A stretch of 64,000 nt of DNA from DTCV01 sp964641155. GTDB lineage: Archaea; Thermoproteota; Thermoprotei_A; Sulfolobales; NBVN01. Location: assembly GCA_964641155.1 (NCBI GenBank), contig CAZXJO010000005.1:1-64000 (forward strand), read 5' to 3'. Shown piece after piece: positions 16,335 to 24,304 of this stretch (its first letter is position 1; every line of letters starts with the position of its first letter). Under the pieces are notes generated by a model that saw only the letters and a list, made by a program, of their open reading frames with translations, ran no database searches and had not been told where the DNA came from. The position numbers and the translations under genes were made by a program.

Positions 16335-17065
16335 TCCTCACCCCTATACTTGCTTACCAACTCGTTAGCTAGCTCGAGCTCCTTGGCGCTGTACCATCCC
16401 CTGACGAAGTCAGTGTTTAACGCTTTTTTAAACCCCTTAATCAGAGCATCTATGACCTCATCCTTATCTACGGCCCTGCCAAGCTCCCTGGATATCGTGG
16501 TGACCCTCTCAAATATCGATGCTGCCCTATGATGTCCGAGCTTCTCCTTCGGTGCTCTCAAGGATTTTTCCAACACGTTCAGATCTGTTCCATACATTAA
16601 TGTGCCATGTTGCATTAATGCGTGCTTTCTCCGAGTCTGAGCGCTCCCCGACACCTTCTTACCGTTTATTACAACGTCGTTTATGGGTACGAACTCTGAT
16701 TTAAGTCCGAACTCACTTATCGCATATACAATACCACCGCATATGATTCGGTAACTTTCTGAGATGTTCGGAGAGATATCAGCTATGGAGGCGGTGACTG
16801 AGTAGGTGATCTCACCTTTAGCGTCATGGAATACTGAGCCCCCGCCGCTGATCCTCCTGGTGAGGTCTATGTTATTCGATTTAATGTACTCCAGGTTAAC
16901 TGAATCGCTGACTCTTTGAAAGTATCCGATGGTAACAGCACTTGGGTCGAAGACGTACAGCCTGAGGGTGTTGGGGATCTCCCCCTTCTCCTTGAGGATT
17001 AGGAGTGCCTCATCTATGGCCATATTCCTATACACGTCTCCTCTATCAATAATCAATCTCCACAC
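16316..17065 (-). CDS. lplA: Lipoate-protein ligase catalytic subunit (LplA-like)
   Basis: The 249-residue protein is a biotin/lipoate ligase (BPL/LplA/LipB) domain without the C-terminal accessory domain, which is encoded by the overlapping lplB. Visible motifs are the substrate loop TRRISGGGSVFHDAKGEITY near residue 70 and GKKVSGSAQTRRKHALMQHG near 135, including the lysine that binds the lipoyl carboxylate. It attaches lipoate or octanoate to lysine of target proteins. It starts at GTG 17065 and is divergent from the lipS1 candidate, with about 70 bp between starts. The split LplA-LplB form next to lipS1/lipS2 matches the sLpl(AB) arrangement described for non-canonical lipoate assembly. 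Confidence 0.9.
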   Translation of the reverse strand: MWRLIIDRGDVYRNMAIDEALLILKEKGEIPNTLRLYVFDPSAVTIGYFQRVSDSVNLEYIKSNNIDLTRRISGGGSVFHDAKGEITYSVTASIADISPNISESYRIICGGIVYAISEFGLKSEFVPINDVVINGKKVSGSAQTRRKHALMQHGTLMYGTDLNVLEKSLRAPKEKLGHHRAASIFERVTTISRELGRAVDKDEVIDALIKGFKKALNTDFVRGWYSAKELELANELVSKYRGEEWIFQR

Positions 17066-17137
17066 AACAATACCTATATCACAGGAATTATGATTTATTT
17101 ATAAAGTTTTAGGATTCATATCCTTGGATGGCGTGGA

Positions 17138-18118
17138 TTGAAGGTTAGGGCGTCTGTAGGAACTTTAGCTCTCTTAGGTTTAATGAATGTGGAGGTAGTA
17201 GAGAAGCCCACAACTGCCTACATCTTACTTCATTCGGAAACCGGTTGCTTAGGCGGATGCATCTTCTGTCCACAGAGCAGGTTAAGCGAGTCCGATAAGA
17301 CGTTGGTCTCCCGGGTTTCGTGGCATGAAGTGGGACTCGACGTACTCATAGACCGTGTTAAGGGGAATTCCGTAATAAGGAGGGTCTGCATCCAGACCAT
17401 AATTAAGGAACGTTTCACAGACGACGTGTTGAAGATAGTTACCTCCTTTAAAGACAGGGGTGTCAGGAAGCCCATAAGCGTTTCCACAACACCGGTTGGG
17501 AGGGAATTCCTCCACCAGCTTAAGGATTTAGGCGTCGATGCGTTGGGGGTGGGTTTCGATGCTGCAACTCCTGAAGCATTCAAACTAGTAAACAAACCGT
17601 TTAGCTGGGACTACTACTTAGAGTTCTTAAATACGTGCATGGATGTCTTCGGCCCAGGGAAGGTCTACGTCCACCTCATCTACGGTTTAGGTGAGGATGA
17701 GGCGGAGTTCCTCAACTCTATGAAATTTTTCAAGAAGTTAGGAGCCAATATCTCGTTATTCTCCTTCACCCCAGTTAGGGGGACGTTATGTGAAAATTGG
17801 AAGAGGCCAAGCATAAGGGGTTACAGGAAAATGCAGATCCTTAAGTACTTAATGGATTTAGGATTTGATGTGAGCGACTACATCACGTTGAGAAACGGTA
17901 AGGTGTGCTTGGACAGGGGACTGGTCATGGAAATCTTAGAGAAGCTTGATACGTACCATAGAGCATTCATAACGTCCGGATGCCCTGACTGTAATAGGCC
18001 GTTCTACAACGAAAGTGTGCGCGGCCCCTACTACAACTACCCCTCCGAGGATTTCCTACTTAAGGATAGGGAAAGGTTAATAGATGAGTTGAAGGAACTA
18101 CTCATTGATTGTGAGTGA
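17138..18118 (+). CDS. lipS1: Radical SAM protein, candidate lipoyl synthase component LipS1
   Basis: The 326-residue protein has the radical SAM cluster motif CLGGCIFCPQSRLS near residue 37 (CX3CX2C) and a BioB/LipA-like barrel. The C-terminal part has further cysteines: CENW near 215, CLDR near 250 and SGCPDCNRPFYNESVRGPYY near 285, enough to bind the auxiliary FeS cluster that donates sulfur. This fits the biotin-synthase-related group (COG2516 by memory) that includes LipS1 of Thermococcus, where LipS1 and LipS2 together insert the two sulfurs of lipoate into protein-bound octanoate. It starts 72 bp from the divergent lplA and overlaps the next gene by 14 bp. A start at GTG/TTG around 17138 is assumed. 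The role is inferred strongly from context. Confidence 0.78.
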   Translation: MKVRASVGTLALLGLMNVEVVEKPTTAYILLHSETGCLGGCIFCPQSRLSESDKTLVSRVSWHEVGLDVLIDRVKGNSVIRRVCIQTIIKERFTDDVLKIVTSFKDRGVRKPISVSTTPVGREFLHQLKDLGVDALGVGFDAATPEAFKLVNKPFSWDYYLEFLNTCMDVFGPGKVYVHLIYGLGEDEAEFLNSMKFFKKLGANISLFSFTPVRGTLCENWKRPSIRGYRKMQILKYLMDLGFDVSDYITLRNGKVCLDRGLVMEILEKLDTYHRAFITSGCPDCNRPFYNESVRGPYYNYPSEDFLLKDRERLIDELKELLIDCE

Positions 18119-18986
18119 GTTGGCTGGTAGTATCAAGGCATTCATACCGGGCCTCAAATACGTCAGTGTGAGCATTACCGGTACACAATGTTCCCTAATG
18201 TGCGATTACTGTAGAGGGATTTACTTAAGAGGCATGAAGCATGTTACCACTCCGAAGCAACTCTTCGACTTAGTGAGGCACTTATATGCGGGGGGAGTTA
18301 GGGGGATACTAATTAGCGGGGGTTTCAACCAGGAAGGATACCTGCCGATCGAGCCCTACATACCGACAATTAAGGAGATTAAGAGTAATTTTGATATACT
18401 GGTTAGCGTGCATGCAGGACTGATTGATAAGTCGTTAGCGATTAAGTTAAGAGAAGCTAAGGTTGACGTCGTGGACTACGAGTTAGTCGTGGATGAACAC
18501 GTAATAAGGAACGTAATGCATCTAAGCGGTAAGGGGAAGGAGGACTTCTTAAAGACGTACGAGATATTGGTGACGCATGGACCACCCTATATAGTCCCAC
18601 ACGTACTCGTCGGGGCGAACTACGGTAACATCATCAAAGAAGGTGAGGCTGTTGATGTGGCCAGAGAGTTAGCTCCTGAGGTGATGGTTTTCCTAGTAAT
18701 TAAACCAACCGAAGGAACTGCAATGCAGTCAGTGAAAGTTCCTAAAGAACGAGATGTTGTGGAACTAATCAAATACGCAAGGCAGAAGTTCAAAGGGGAG
18801 ATAGCCTTGGGCTGCATGCGACCGCTAACAACGAAACACACGTTAGACCGTATGTTATGTGAGCTGGGTATAGTAGATAGGTTGGTTAATCCGCTTAAAA
18901 GTGTAGTGGATGGCTTCGGATTGAAGGTCGTTCAATCATGCTGTTCTATACCGAATGAGCTACTAAAACATTACGGACTGCTGTGA
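18105..18986 (+). CDS. lipS2: Radical SAM protein, candidate lipoyl synthase component LipS2
   Basis: The 293-residue protein has the radical SAM motif CSLMCDYCRGIYLRG near residue 28 (CX3CX2C), ISGGFNQEGYLPIEPY near 68, and late cysteines LGCMRPL near 230, MLCELG near 250 and VQSCCSIP near 280. These can hold a second cluster. The pattern fits the archaeal COG1856-type group (by memory) that includes LipS2. Its start overlaps the end of the lipS1 candidate by 14 bp, so the two proteins are made together, as expected for a two-component synthase. No canonical single-chain LipA (with CX4CX5C N-terminal motif) is in the window. Confidence 0.78.
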   Translation: MIVSELAGSIKAFIPGLKYVSVSITGTQCSLMCDYCRGIYLRGMKHVTTPKQLFDLVRHLYAGGVRGILISGGFNQEGYLPIEPYIPTIKEIKSNFDILVSVHAGLIDKSLAIKLREAKVDVVDYELVVDEHVIRNVMHLSGKGKEDFLKTYEILVTHGPPYIVPHVLVGANYGNIIKEGEAVDVARELAPEVMVFLVIKPTEGTAMQSVKVPKERDVVELIKYARQKFKGEIALGCMRPLTTKHTLDRMLCELGIVDRLVNPLKSVVDGFGLKVVQSCCSIPNELLKHYGLL

Positions 18987-19034
18987 TGATGGATGAGGAG
19001 TTGTTGAACTTCTTAAGGAATTGTAATTGAGGAA

Positions 19035-19083
19035 GATTTAAATAGGTGGAATTTGATAATATATGTGTTCCTAATAGAGGTGA
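19035..19083 (+). promoter_or_regulatory. Promoter and ribosome site of the tripartite transporter operon
   Basis: GATTTAAATAGG at about 19035-19046 is a TATA-like box. GAGGTGAT at 19077-19084 is a strong ribosome site with 6 bases to ATG 19090. This decides the start of the binding protein against the TTG at 19084. A 14-codon frame (18985-19029) lies between lipS2 and this promoter and is probably not a gene. Confidence 0.55.
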
Positions 19084-19089
19084 TTGTTT

Positions 19090-20217
19090 ATGAGTACTCA
19101 AAAGTCTTTGGTCGGTGTTTTGGTCGTGCTTATAATTGTTGCCGGCGTTGGTGGTTACTTCGCAGGTTCCTCAGCCGTGCCACCTCCTAAGACAGTTACC
19201 TCAACAGTAGTTCAGACAGTCACCGCTACCGCTGCAGCAGCTACCGTGACAGTCACAACCACAGTGACACCGCCACCTAAGACTGTTACGGTAACAGCAA
19301 CACCCACACCAACACCTCCGCCGGTAGCTTACCCCACAAGACCTGTAACAATTGTGGTTGGGTTCGGTGCTGGCGGTGGTAGTGACCTAGCAGCTAGGGC
19401 CATAGCGCCAGTGCTTCAGAATTTAACGGGCGTTCCCTGGACGGTGGTCAACATGCCCGGTGGCGGTGGTGCGATAGCGGAAGCCTACGTAGCTGAGCAA
19501 CCGGCAGACGGATACACGGTACTCCTCTACGGTGCCTATGCCCTAGGTAACATAATACTGGGTAAGAACACCCATAAGATGGAGGAGTACATACCGATCT
19601 GTAGGTTCCAGTGGGATGTCGGCGGTTTGTGGGTGAGGGCTGATGATGCCAGGTTTAAGACGATACGGGACTTCATAAACTACGCCAGAGAACGTGAAGT
19701 AACCGTAGGTGGCACTGGATTAGGGCAAATACCGGACCATGTTGATGCCGCATTACTCGCTAAGTTCACCGGTGCTAAGTTGAGGTACATCCCCTACGAA
19801 TCAGCTGCTGAGATGAGGACCGACTTACTCGGTGGTAAGATAGATGCTATGATGGAGGAGCCCGGCATAATAGTGCCCTTAATTAAGGAGGGTAAGGTTA
19901 GGGCGTTAGTGTTCTTCGTTGACAGGAGGCTGGAAGACTTCCCAGACGTGCCGGCAGCCACCGAATTAGGCTTAAACATAACCTACGGTCTGTGGAGGGG
20001 TCTCGCCGTGAGGGCCGGCGTCCCCGCCGACATAGTCAAGAAGCTGGAATACCTCTGCGAGCAGGCATACAACTCACCATATTATAAGGAGCAAGAAAAG
20101 AAGCAATACCTATACTACAGGCCCGGACTACTCGTTGGGGATGCGTTCAGGGAGTTCGTCAGGTCTGAATACGAAGTGTATCTACAGGTCTTCAAGGACA
20201 TAGGCCTCGTATCCTAG
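19090..20217 (+). CDS. tctC: Tripartite tricarboxylate transporter substrate-binding protein (TctC/Bug)
   Basis: The 375-residue protein has an N-terminal hydrophobic anchor (about 6-25), then a Thr/Pro/Val-rich linker to about residue 80 typical of archaeal extracellular binding proteins. The Bug/TctC domain follows. Landmarks are YPTRPVTIVVGFGAGGGSD near 80 and NMPGGGGAIAEAYVAEQPAD near 118, which form the two carboxylate-binding loops, and GKIDAMMEEPG near 255. There is no lipobox cysteine; anchoring is by the uncleaved helix. Members capture di- or tricarboxylates and other organic acids. It is followed by tctB (14 bp) and tctA, giving a complete three-part secondary transporter. Confidence 0.88.
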   Translation: MSTQKSLVGVLVVLIIVAGVGGYFAGSSAVPPPKTVTSTVVQTVTATAAAATVTVTTTVTPPPKTVTVTATPTPTPPPVAYPTRPVTIVVGFGAGGGSDLAARAIAPVLQNLTGVPWTVVNMPGGGGAIAEAYVAEQPADGYTVLLYGAYALGNIILGKNTHKMEEYIPICRFQWDVGGLWVRADDARFKTIRDFINYAREREVTVGGTGLGQIPDHVDAALLAKFTGAKLRYIPYESAAEMRTDLLGGKIDAMMEEPGIIVPLIKEGKVRALVFFVDRRLEDFPDVPAATELGLNITYGLWRGLAVRAGVPADIVKKLEYLCEQAYNSPYYKEQEKKQYLYYRPGLLVGDAFREFVRSEYEVYLQVFKDIGLVS

Positions 20218-20231
20218 CTTGGGGGTCTTGA

Positions 20232-20717
20232 ATGAGTGGGGAAATAATTATTTTTTTGTCCTTGATTTTTATCTCATCATATTTTCTCTACTTAGCCTTC
20301 CAACTCCCAAAAGTTCCTTGGCTATCCATCGGTTCTGAGGTATGGCCTTCCATACTACTCATAGGTATAATCATCACATGCGTGGTCGCCTTGGTCTACA
20401 GAGCGATTAAGAAGAACTACTACAAGCCACCGAAGATGGATAGGGAGGGGCTGCTTAGAATTGTGGGAACCATTCTGTTTATCGTTACATATGCCCTCAC
20501 CTTCGAATACTTAGGGTACTTCGTGTCCACAGTGGTTCTCTTCTCAATCTACCTTAGATTCCTGAAGGTACGTGCGCCCATCTCAGTTCTCCTATCGATA
20601 TTCCTCGCCTTACTCGCCACAGTCATGTTCCCTATTGGACTGCTAATACCACTGCCTAGAGGTTACGGGGTGTTTTGCGACTTCACTACTCATTTGTTAA
20701 GTCTGTTCGGCAGGTGA
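20232..20717 (+). CDS. tctB: TctB small membrane subunit of tripartite tricarboxylate transporter
   Basis: The 161-residue protein has four hydrophobic segments and matches TctB in size and position: an N-terminal helix (IIFLSLIFISSYFLYLAFQL), a polar loop with LPKVPWLSIGSEVWPSILL, and C-terminal helices ending IPLPRGYGVFCDF. TctB sequences are poorly conserved, so position between tctC and tctA carries much weight. It partners with the large permease subunit. The stop overlaps the upstream leader of tctA but the chosen tctA start lies 20 bp after it. Confidence 0.8.
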   Translation: MSGEIIIFLSLIFISSYFLYLAFQLPKVPWLSIGSEVWPSILLIGIIITCVVALVYRAIKKNYYKPPKMDREGLLRIVGTILFIVTYALTFEYLGYFVSTVVLFSIYLRFLKVRAPISVLLSIFLALLATVMFPIGLLIPLPRGYGVFCDFTTHLLSLFGR

Positions 20718-20737
20718 TCAGGTTGGTCGGATCACAT

Positions 20738-22257
20738 ATGATAAATATCGCGGAGGCGTTCATGCTAATCCTCACTAACCCCTTGAACATGGGTATGCTC
20801 GTATTTGCTTCTTTCATAGGTTTGCTGGCCGGTGCTACTCCAGGCATCACATCAGTGGCTATAACCGCTATCTTACTACCATTCACGCTCTGGCTGCCTC
20901 CCGAAACAGCCATAATTTCATTAATAGCGGCTTATGCGTCGGCAGTCTACGGAGGCTCTATTTCGGCAATCCTATTTAGAATACCTGGAAGCACTGAAAA
21001 TATCATGACTGCCTTAGATGGCTACGAACTAACTAAGAAAGGGAAGAGCGGCTATGCCCTCATGCTTTCCAGGTTCTACTCCTTCGTAGGGGGACTCGCC
21101 GGGGGTGTAATAGTACTCTTCTTCACACCAGTCTTAGCTGACGTGGCGGTCATGTTCGGGCCGGCGGAGATGTTCGCACTGATCGTTATGGCTATCTCAT
21201 TCCTGGCTACATTCGAAGGCGGTTTTAAGGCTATAGTAGCAGCTCTACTAGGCTTTTTCCTAGNNNNNNNNNNCTAGCGACCATCGGCTCTGACCCGACC
21301 ACTGGTATGTATAGGTTTACCTTCGGCCTCACCGTCTTAGGAGGTGGTTTCGACTTAGTCGCAGTCCTACTAGGTATTTTCGCAATACCTGAAATACTGA
21401 GGCTGCTTGAAAGTCAGCTCAAGGTGGACGTCGTACGTGAGAAATACACGCTTAAGGAGCTCATGTTCCCCGAAAAGTCGTTTTTCATCAAGTCCGCACC
21501 GTTAGTATTTCTAATAGCAATACCGGTTGGATGGCTAATAGGTTTCCTACCCGGTATCGGGGCGTCCACAGCTGCGGTCGTTGCTTACATAATGGCTAGG
21601 AGGTTCTCCAAAGAACCCCAGAAGTGGGGAACCGGGACACCTGAAGGTGTTGCCGTTCCTGAAGCCGCTAACAATGCAGCTGCTATGGGGACGTTGGTCC
21701 CAACACTCGCTCTAGGCATTCCCGGAGGTGCCGCAACTGCGATAATCCTAGGTGCCTTAATGATACATGGAGTCATCCCAGGCGCCTGGATTTTCACTTA
21801 CAGAGCTCAGTTAGGCTACACAGTGTTGGTCGGAGCCCTCCTGTCAAACGTGATGTTCTACCTACTCGCACCTGCAGTTGTTTACCTCTTCCTACGCATT
21901 GGTGAGTTCTTAAGGAAGAACATACCACTCCTAGCTATAACTGTGATATTCTTCAGCACCTTCGGCGCGTACGTGATCAGGAACTCAGTCGTGGACATAT
22001 TTGCGGTACTATTCATTGGTGTGATTTCCTACCTGCTAGGCAGGTATAAGTTCCCAACAGCCCCAATGGCGATCGGCTTCGTCTTAGGACCCCTCGCCGA
22101 AAAATACTTCAGAAGGTCCCTCGACATAGCCTTCGGCAATCCAGTAGTGTTAGTGACAAGTCCTATAAGCCAGTTCATCTACGTAGCAACCTTCCTAATG
22201 ATCTTACTACCCACAATCTACACTAGGAGGAAAGCCAAGGCCAGCAGGACTGCGTAA
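20738..22257 (+). CDS. tctA: TctA large permease subunit, interrupted by an assembly gap
   Basis: The left part (from ATG 20738) contains the TctA N-terminal motif GLLAGATPGITSVAITAIL and GGSISAILFRIPGSTENIMTA. The right part (after the ten N) contains TGMYRFTFGLTVLGGGFD, IPVGWLIGFLPGIGAST and GIPGGAATAIILGALMIHG. Both belong to one protein with about 10-12 membrane helices. The N run at 21264-21273 is an assembly artefact: both flanks carry CTAG, and merging them restores one frame (GFF-L-ATIGSDP) of 501 residues, the normal TctA length. The protein uses an ion gradient to import organic acids bound by TctC. It ends 37 bp before UMP kinase. Confidence 0.9.
21264..21273. other. Assembly gap of ten N inside tctA
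   Basis: Ten N separate ...TTTTTCCTAG from CTAGCGACC.... The shared CTAG on both sides suggests a 4-base overlap the assembler could not join. Collapsing it keeps the tctA frame. Confidence 0.9.
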
Positions 22258-22294
22258 CGTATTAAACATTAGCTCAGTAAAATCGATCGTGGTA

Positions 22295-22978
22295 ATGGCG
22301 TTGAAGGTAGTACTTAAACTCACTGGCAAGTTGTTCCATGACGTGAGCTCCGAGCTCTTGATAAGGCACTCACAAATAATTAGAGAGAGGTTCTCAGTGG
22401 GGGATAAGTTCGTCATAGTCTGCGGTGGGGGGCCCATAGCGAGGGAGTATATAAGGATTTCCAGGCGGTTGAGGATTAATGAAGGCTGGTCGGACCTGCT
22501 GGGTATTGAGGTCTCCCGAATTAACGCATTATTAATGAACACGTTATTAGGTGACATAGCGTACAAGCACGTTCCGAGGAACGTTGATGAGTTCCTAACC
22601 GCCTGGTCTTCGGGGAAGGTGGTCACCTTAGGCGGCTTACAGCCAGGCCAATCCACCAACGCCGTAGCAATGATAGTTGCAGAGCTTGCGGGGGCTGACT
22701 TAATGATCAACGCAACAGATGTGGACGGAGTCTACGATAAGGACCCCAAGCGATATTCGGACGCAAAACTCCTCCCAAAAGTTACAGTAGAAGAACTCAG
22801 GAGAATTGTTAGGGGCAACGCCCTAGCAGGATCTTACGAACTATTCGACCACCTGGCACTCACCATCGCCGAGAGAAGCCGCATAAAACTCTACTTCGTA
22901 AACGCCTTCCAGCCAGACAACATCATAAAGATATTGGAGGGCTCCGACTTCGTCGGAACTGAAGTAATTTATACGTAA
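22295..22978 (+). CDS. pyrH: UMP kinase (archaeal type)
   Basis: About 227 residues from ATG 22295 (GTG 22289 is possible). It is an amino acid kinase fold protein with VLKLTGKLFHD at the N-terminus, FVIVCGGGPIAREYI near 48, the UMP-binding TLGGLQPGQSTNAVAM near 112, and NATDVDGVYDKDPKRYSDAK near 145. It converts UMP to UDP with ATP in pyrimidine nucleotide synthesis. The length matches archaeal UMP kinases (about 225). It follows tctA closely on the same strand and precedes a tRNA cluster. It is probably unrelated in function to the transporter genes. Confidence 0.92.
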   Translation: MALKVVLKLTGKLFHDVSSELLIRHSQIIRERFSVGDKFVIVCGGGPIAREYIRISRRLRINEGWSDLLGIEVSRINALLMNTLLGDIAYKHVPRNVDEFLTAWSSGKVVTLGGLQPGQSTNAVAMIVAELAGADLMINATDVDGVYDKDPKRYSDAKLLPKVTVEELRRIVRGNALAGSYELFDHLALTIAERSRIKLYFVNAFQPDNIIKILEGSDFVGTEVIYT

Positions 22979-23031
22979 GGCGTTTCCAGGTACTAACGTT
23001 AATAAACCCTACAAGAAGTTAAGTATATGGT

Positions 23032-23142
23032 GCGGGGGTGCCCGAGCCAGGTCAAAGGGGACGGGCTCAAGACCTTTTCCAGCTAACTGGGTAGGAGACC
23101 CGTTGGCGTAGGCCTGCGTGGGTTCGAATCCCACCCCCCGCA
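23032..23142 (+). tRNA. tRNA-Leu(CAA) with intron
   Basis: The acceptor GCGGGGG (23032-23038) pairs with CCCCCGC (23135-23141), followed by discriminator A. The anticodon stem ACGGG/CCCGT surrounds loop CTCAAGA with anticodon CAA at 23068-23070. A 26-base intron (23072-23097) sits after position 37, the standard archaeal site. There is a long class II variable arm and a T arm GTGGGTTCGAATCCCAC. CCA is not encoded. A TATA-like AATAAACCCTA lies upstream. Confidence 0.93.
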
Positions 23143-23232
23143 CTAACCTGGTATTATCGTGCACGCCTATTCGATGAGGATTACTCCCAGACCAAACCTT
23201 TAAAACTAACCAGTTGAATTATTGAGTTGGTA

Positions 23233-23342
<110 letters not shown>

Positions 23343-23415
23343 CAACCGCCTTCTCTCAGGTAGGGCGCTAATGGAATTAACGCTTAAAAACGCTCAGTTA
23401 TAAGTTAAGTTATGG

Positions 23416-23515
23416 GCGGCGGTCGTCTAGCCTGGACTAGGACGCTGGCCTGCCAGGGACTGAGGGATCCGTAGAGCGCCAGAAATCCCGGGTTCAAATC
23501 CCGGCCGCCGCACCA
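23416..23515 (+). tRNA. tRNA-Gly(GCC) with intron, CCA encoded
   Basis: The acceptor GCGGCGG (23416-23422) pairs with CCGCCGC (23505-23511), then A73 and CCA. The anticodon stem CTGGC/GCCAG holds loop CTGCCA plus C with anticodon GCC at 23452-23454. An intron of about 21 bases (23456-23476) follows position 37. The T arm CCGGGTTCAAATCCCGG is perfect. Confidence 0.92.
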
Positions 23516-23590
23516 CCACGTTTACCGAGTAGTTAGCTTAATGAGGTTCTTAGGCACTTGTTCAGTGTGGTTATTGTCAGGGGCAAACTC

Positions 23591-24304
23591 ATGTCTGATC
23601 GGGATGTCTACGAGGAGTTGATGGATACTTACGATTCGATAGCACGTAGCTATTCTAGTTTTAGGGTTAGGGCCTGGGACGTTATCAAAGAGTTATCCGT
23701 GTGCAGTGGTTGGGTCGCTGACGTTGGCTGCGGTCCATGCCATAACGGACTGACGTACGCGTCCACCTCGCGGTCTAAGTTGCTATGCATAGACATATCT
23801 CAGAACATGTTGAAGGTTGCTAAGACCTTAGCTAGTAAGAGTGGGGACCCAAACTTGCTCTTCCGTACTGATGTGTTGCAGGCTGATATGAGGTACCTCC
23901 CAGTTAGGGGTGAAGCCCTAGATAGGGTTATGTATATAGCTTCTGTGAATCACATACATCGAAAGCATTTAGACGGGGTGCTGAGTGAGTGTTTCAGGGT
24001 TTTAAGAAGAGGTGGTGAAGGCTTAATAACTATTTGGGCCGCGTGGCATCCCACAGTGCTTAAGGGGCTTCTCCGTAACCTGATCGATCTGCTGATCATG
24101 CGGAGGGGGTTGAGCGCGTTGTGGGATGTTAAGGTTCCTTGGAGGAGTAGGGGTAGGACGTACCTTAGGTACTACCACATCTACAGGTTGTCTGAGATTG
24201 TCAATCGTTTGAGACTCGTTGGGTTTAAAGTAATTAAATATGGGAGTTATAACCCGCACCGCAGGTTACTGCCTGAGAATTACTACGTGGTTCTAAGTAA
24301 GTAG
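23591..24304 (+). CDS. Trm9/ALKBH8-like SAM-dependent tRNA methyltransferase
   Basis: About 237 residues from ATG 23591; a longer frame to 23558 is less likely. Class I methyltransferase motifs are clear: VADVGCGPCHNG near residue 42 for SAM binding, LCIDISQNML near 63, and LRRGGEGLITIWA near 135. The C-terminal block VPWRSRGRTYLRYYHIY near 185 is characteristic of the Trm9/ALKBH8 group, which methylates cm5U to mcm5U at wobble position 34. Those enzymes need the small partner Trm112, which is not in the window. The gene converges on elp3 with a 12-bp overlap; Elp3 makes the cm5U substrate. The assignment rests on the C-terminal block and this context. Confidence 0.78.
   Translation: MSDRDVYEELMDTYDSIARSYSSFRVRAWDVIKELSVCSGWVADVGCGPCHNGLTYASTSRSKLLCIDISQNMLKVAKTLASKSGDPNLLFRTDVLQADMRYLPVRGEALDRVMYIASVNHIHRKHLDGVLSECFRVLRRGGEGLITIWAAWHPTVLKGLLRNLIDLLIMRRGLSALWDVKVPWRSRGRTYLRYYHIYRLSEIVNRLRLVGFKVIKYGSYNPHRRLLPENYYVVLSK

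Noticed and set aside
18985..19029. 14-codon frame after lipS2
   Set aside because: Too short, and it precedes the TATA box of the transporter operon; no conservation can be judged.
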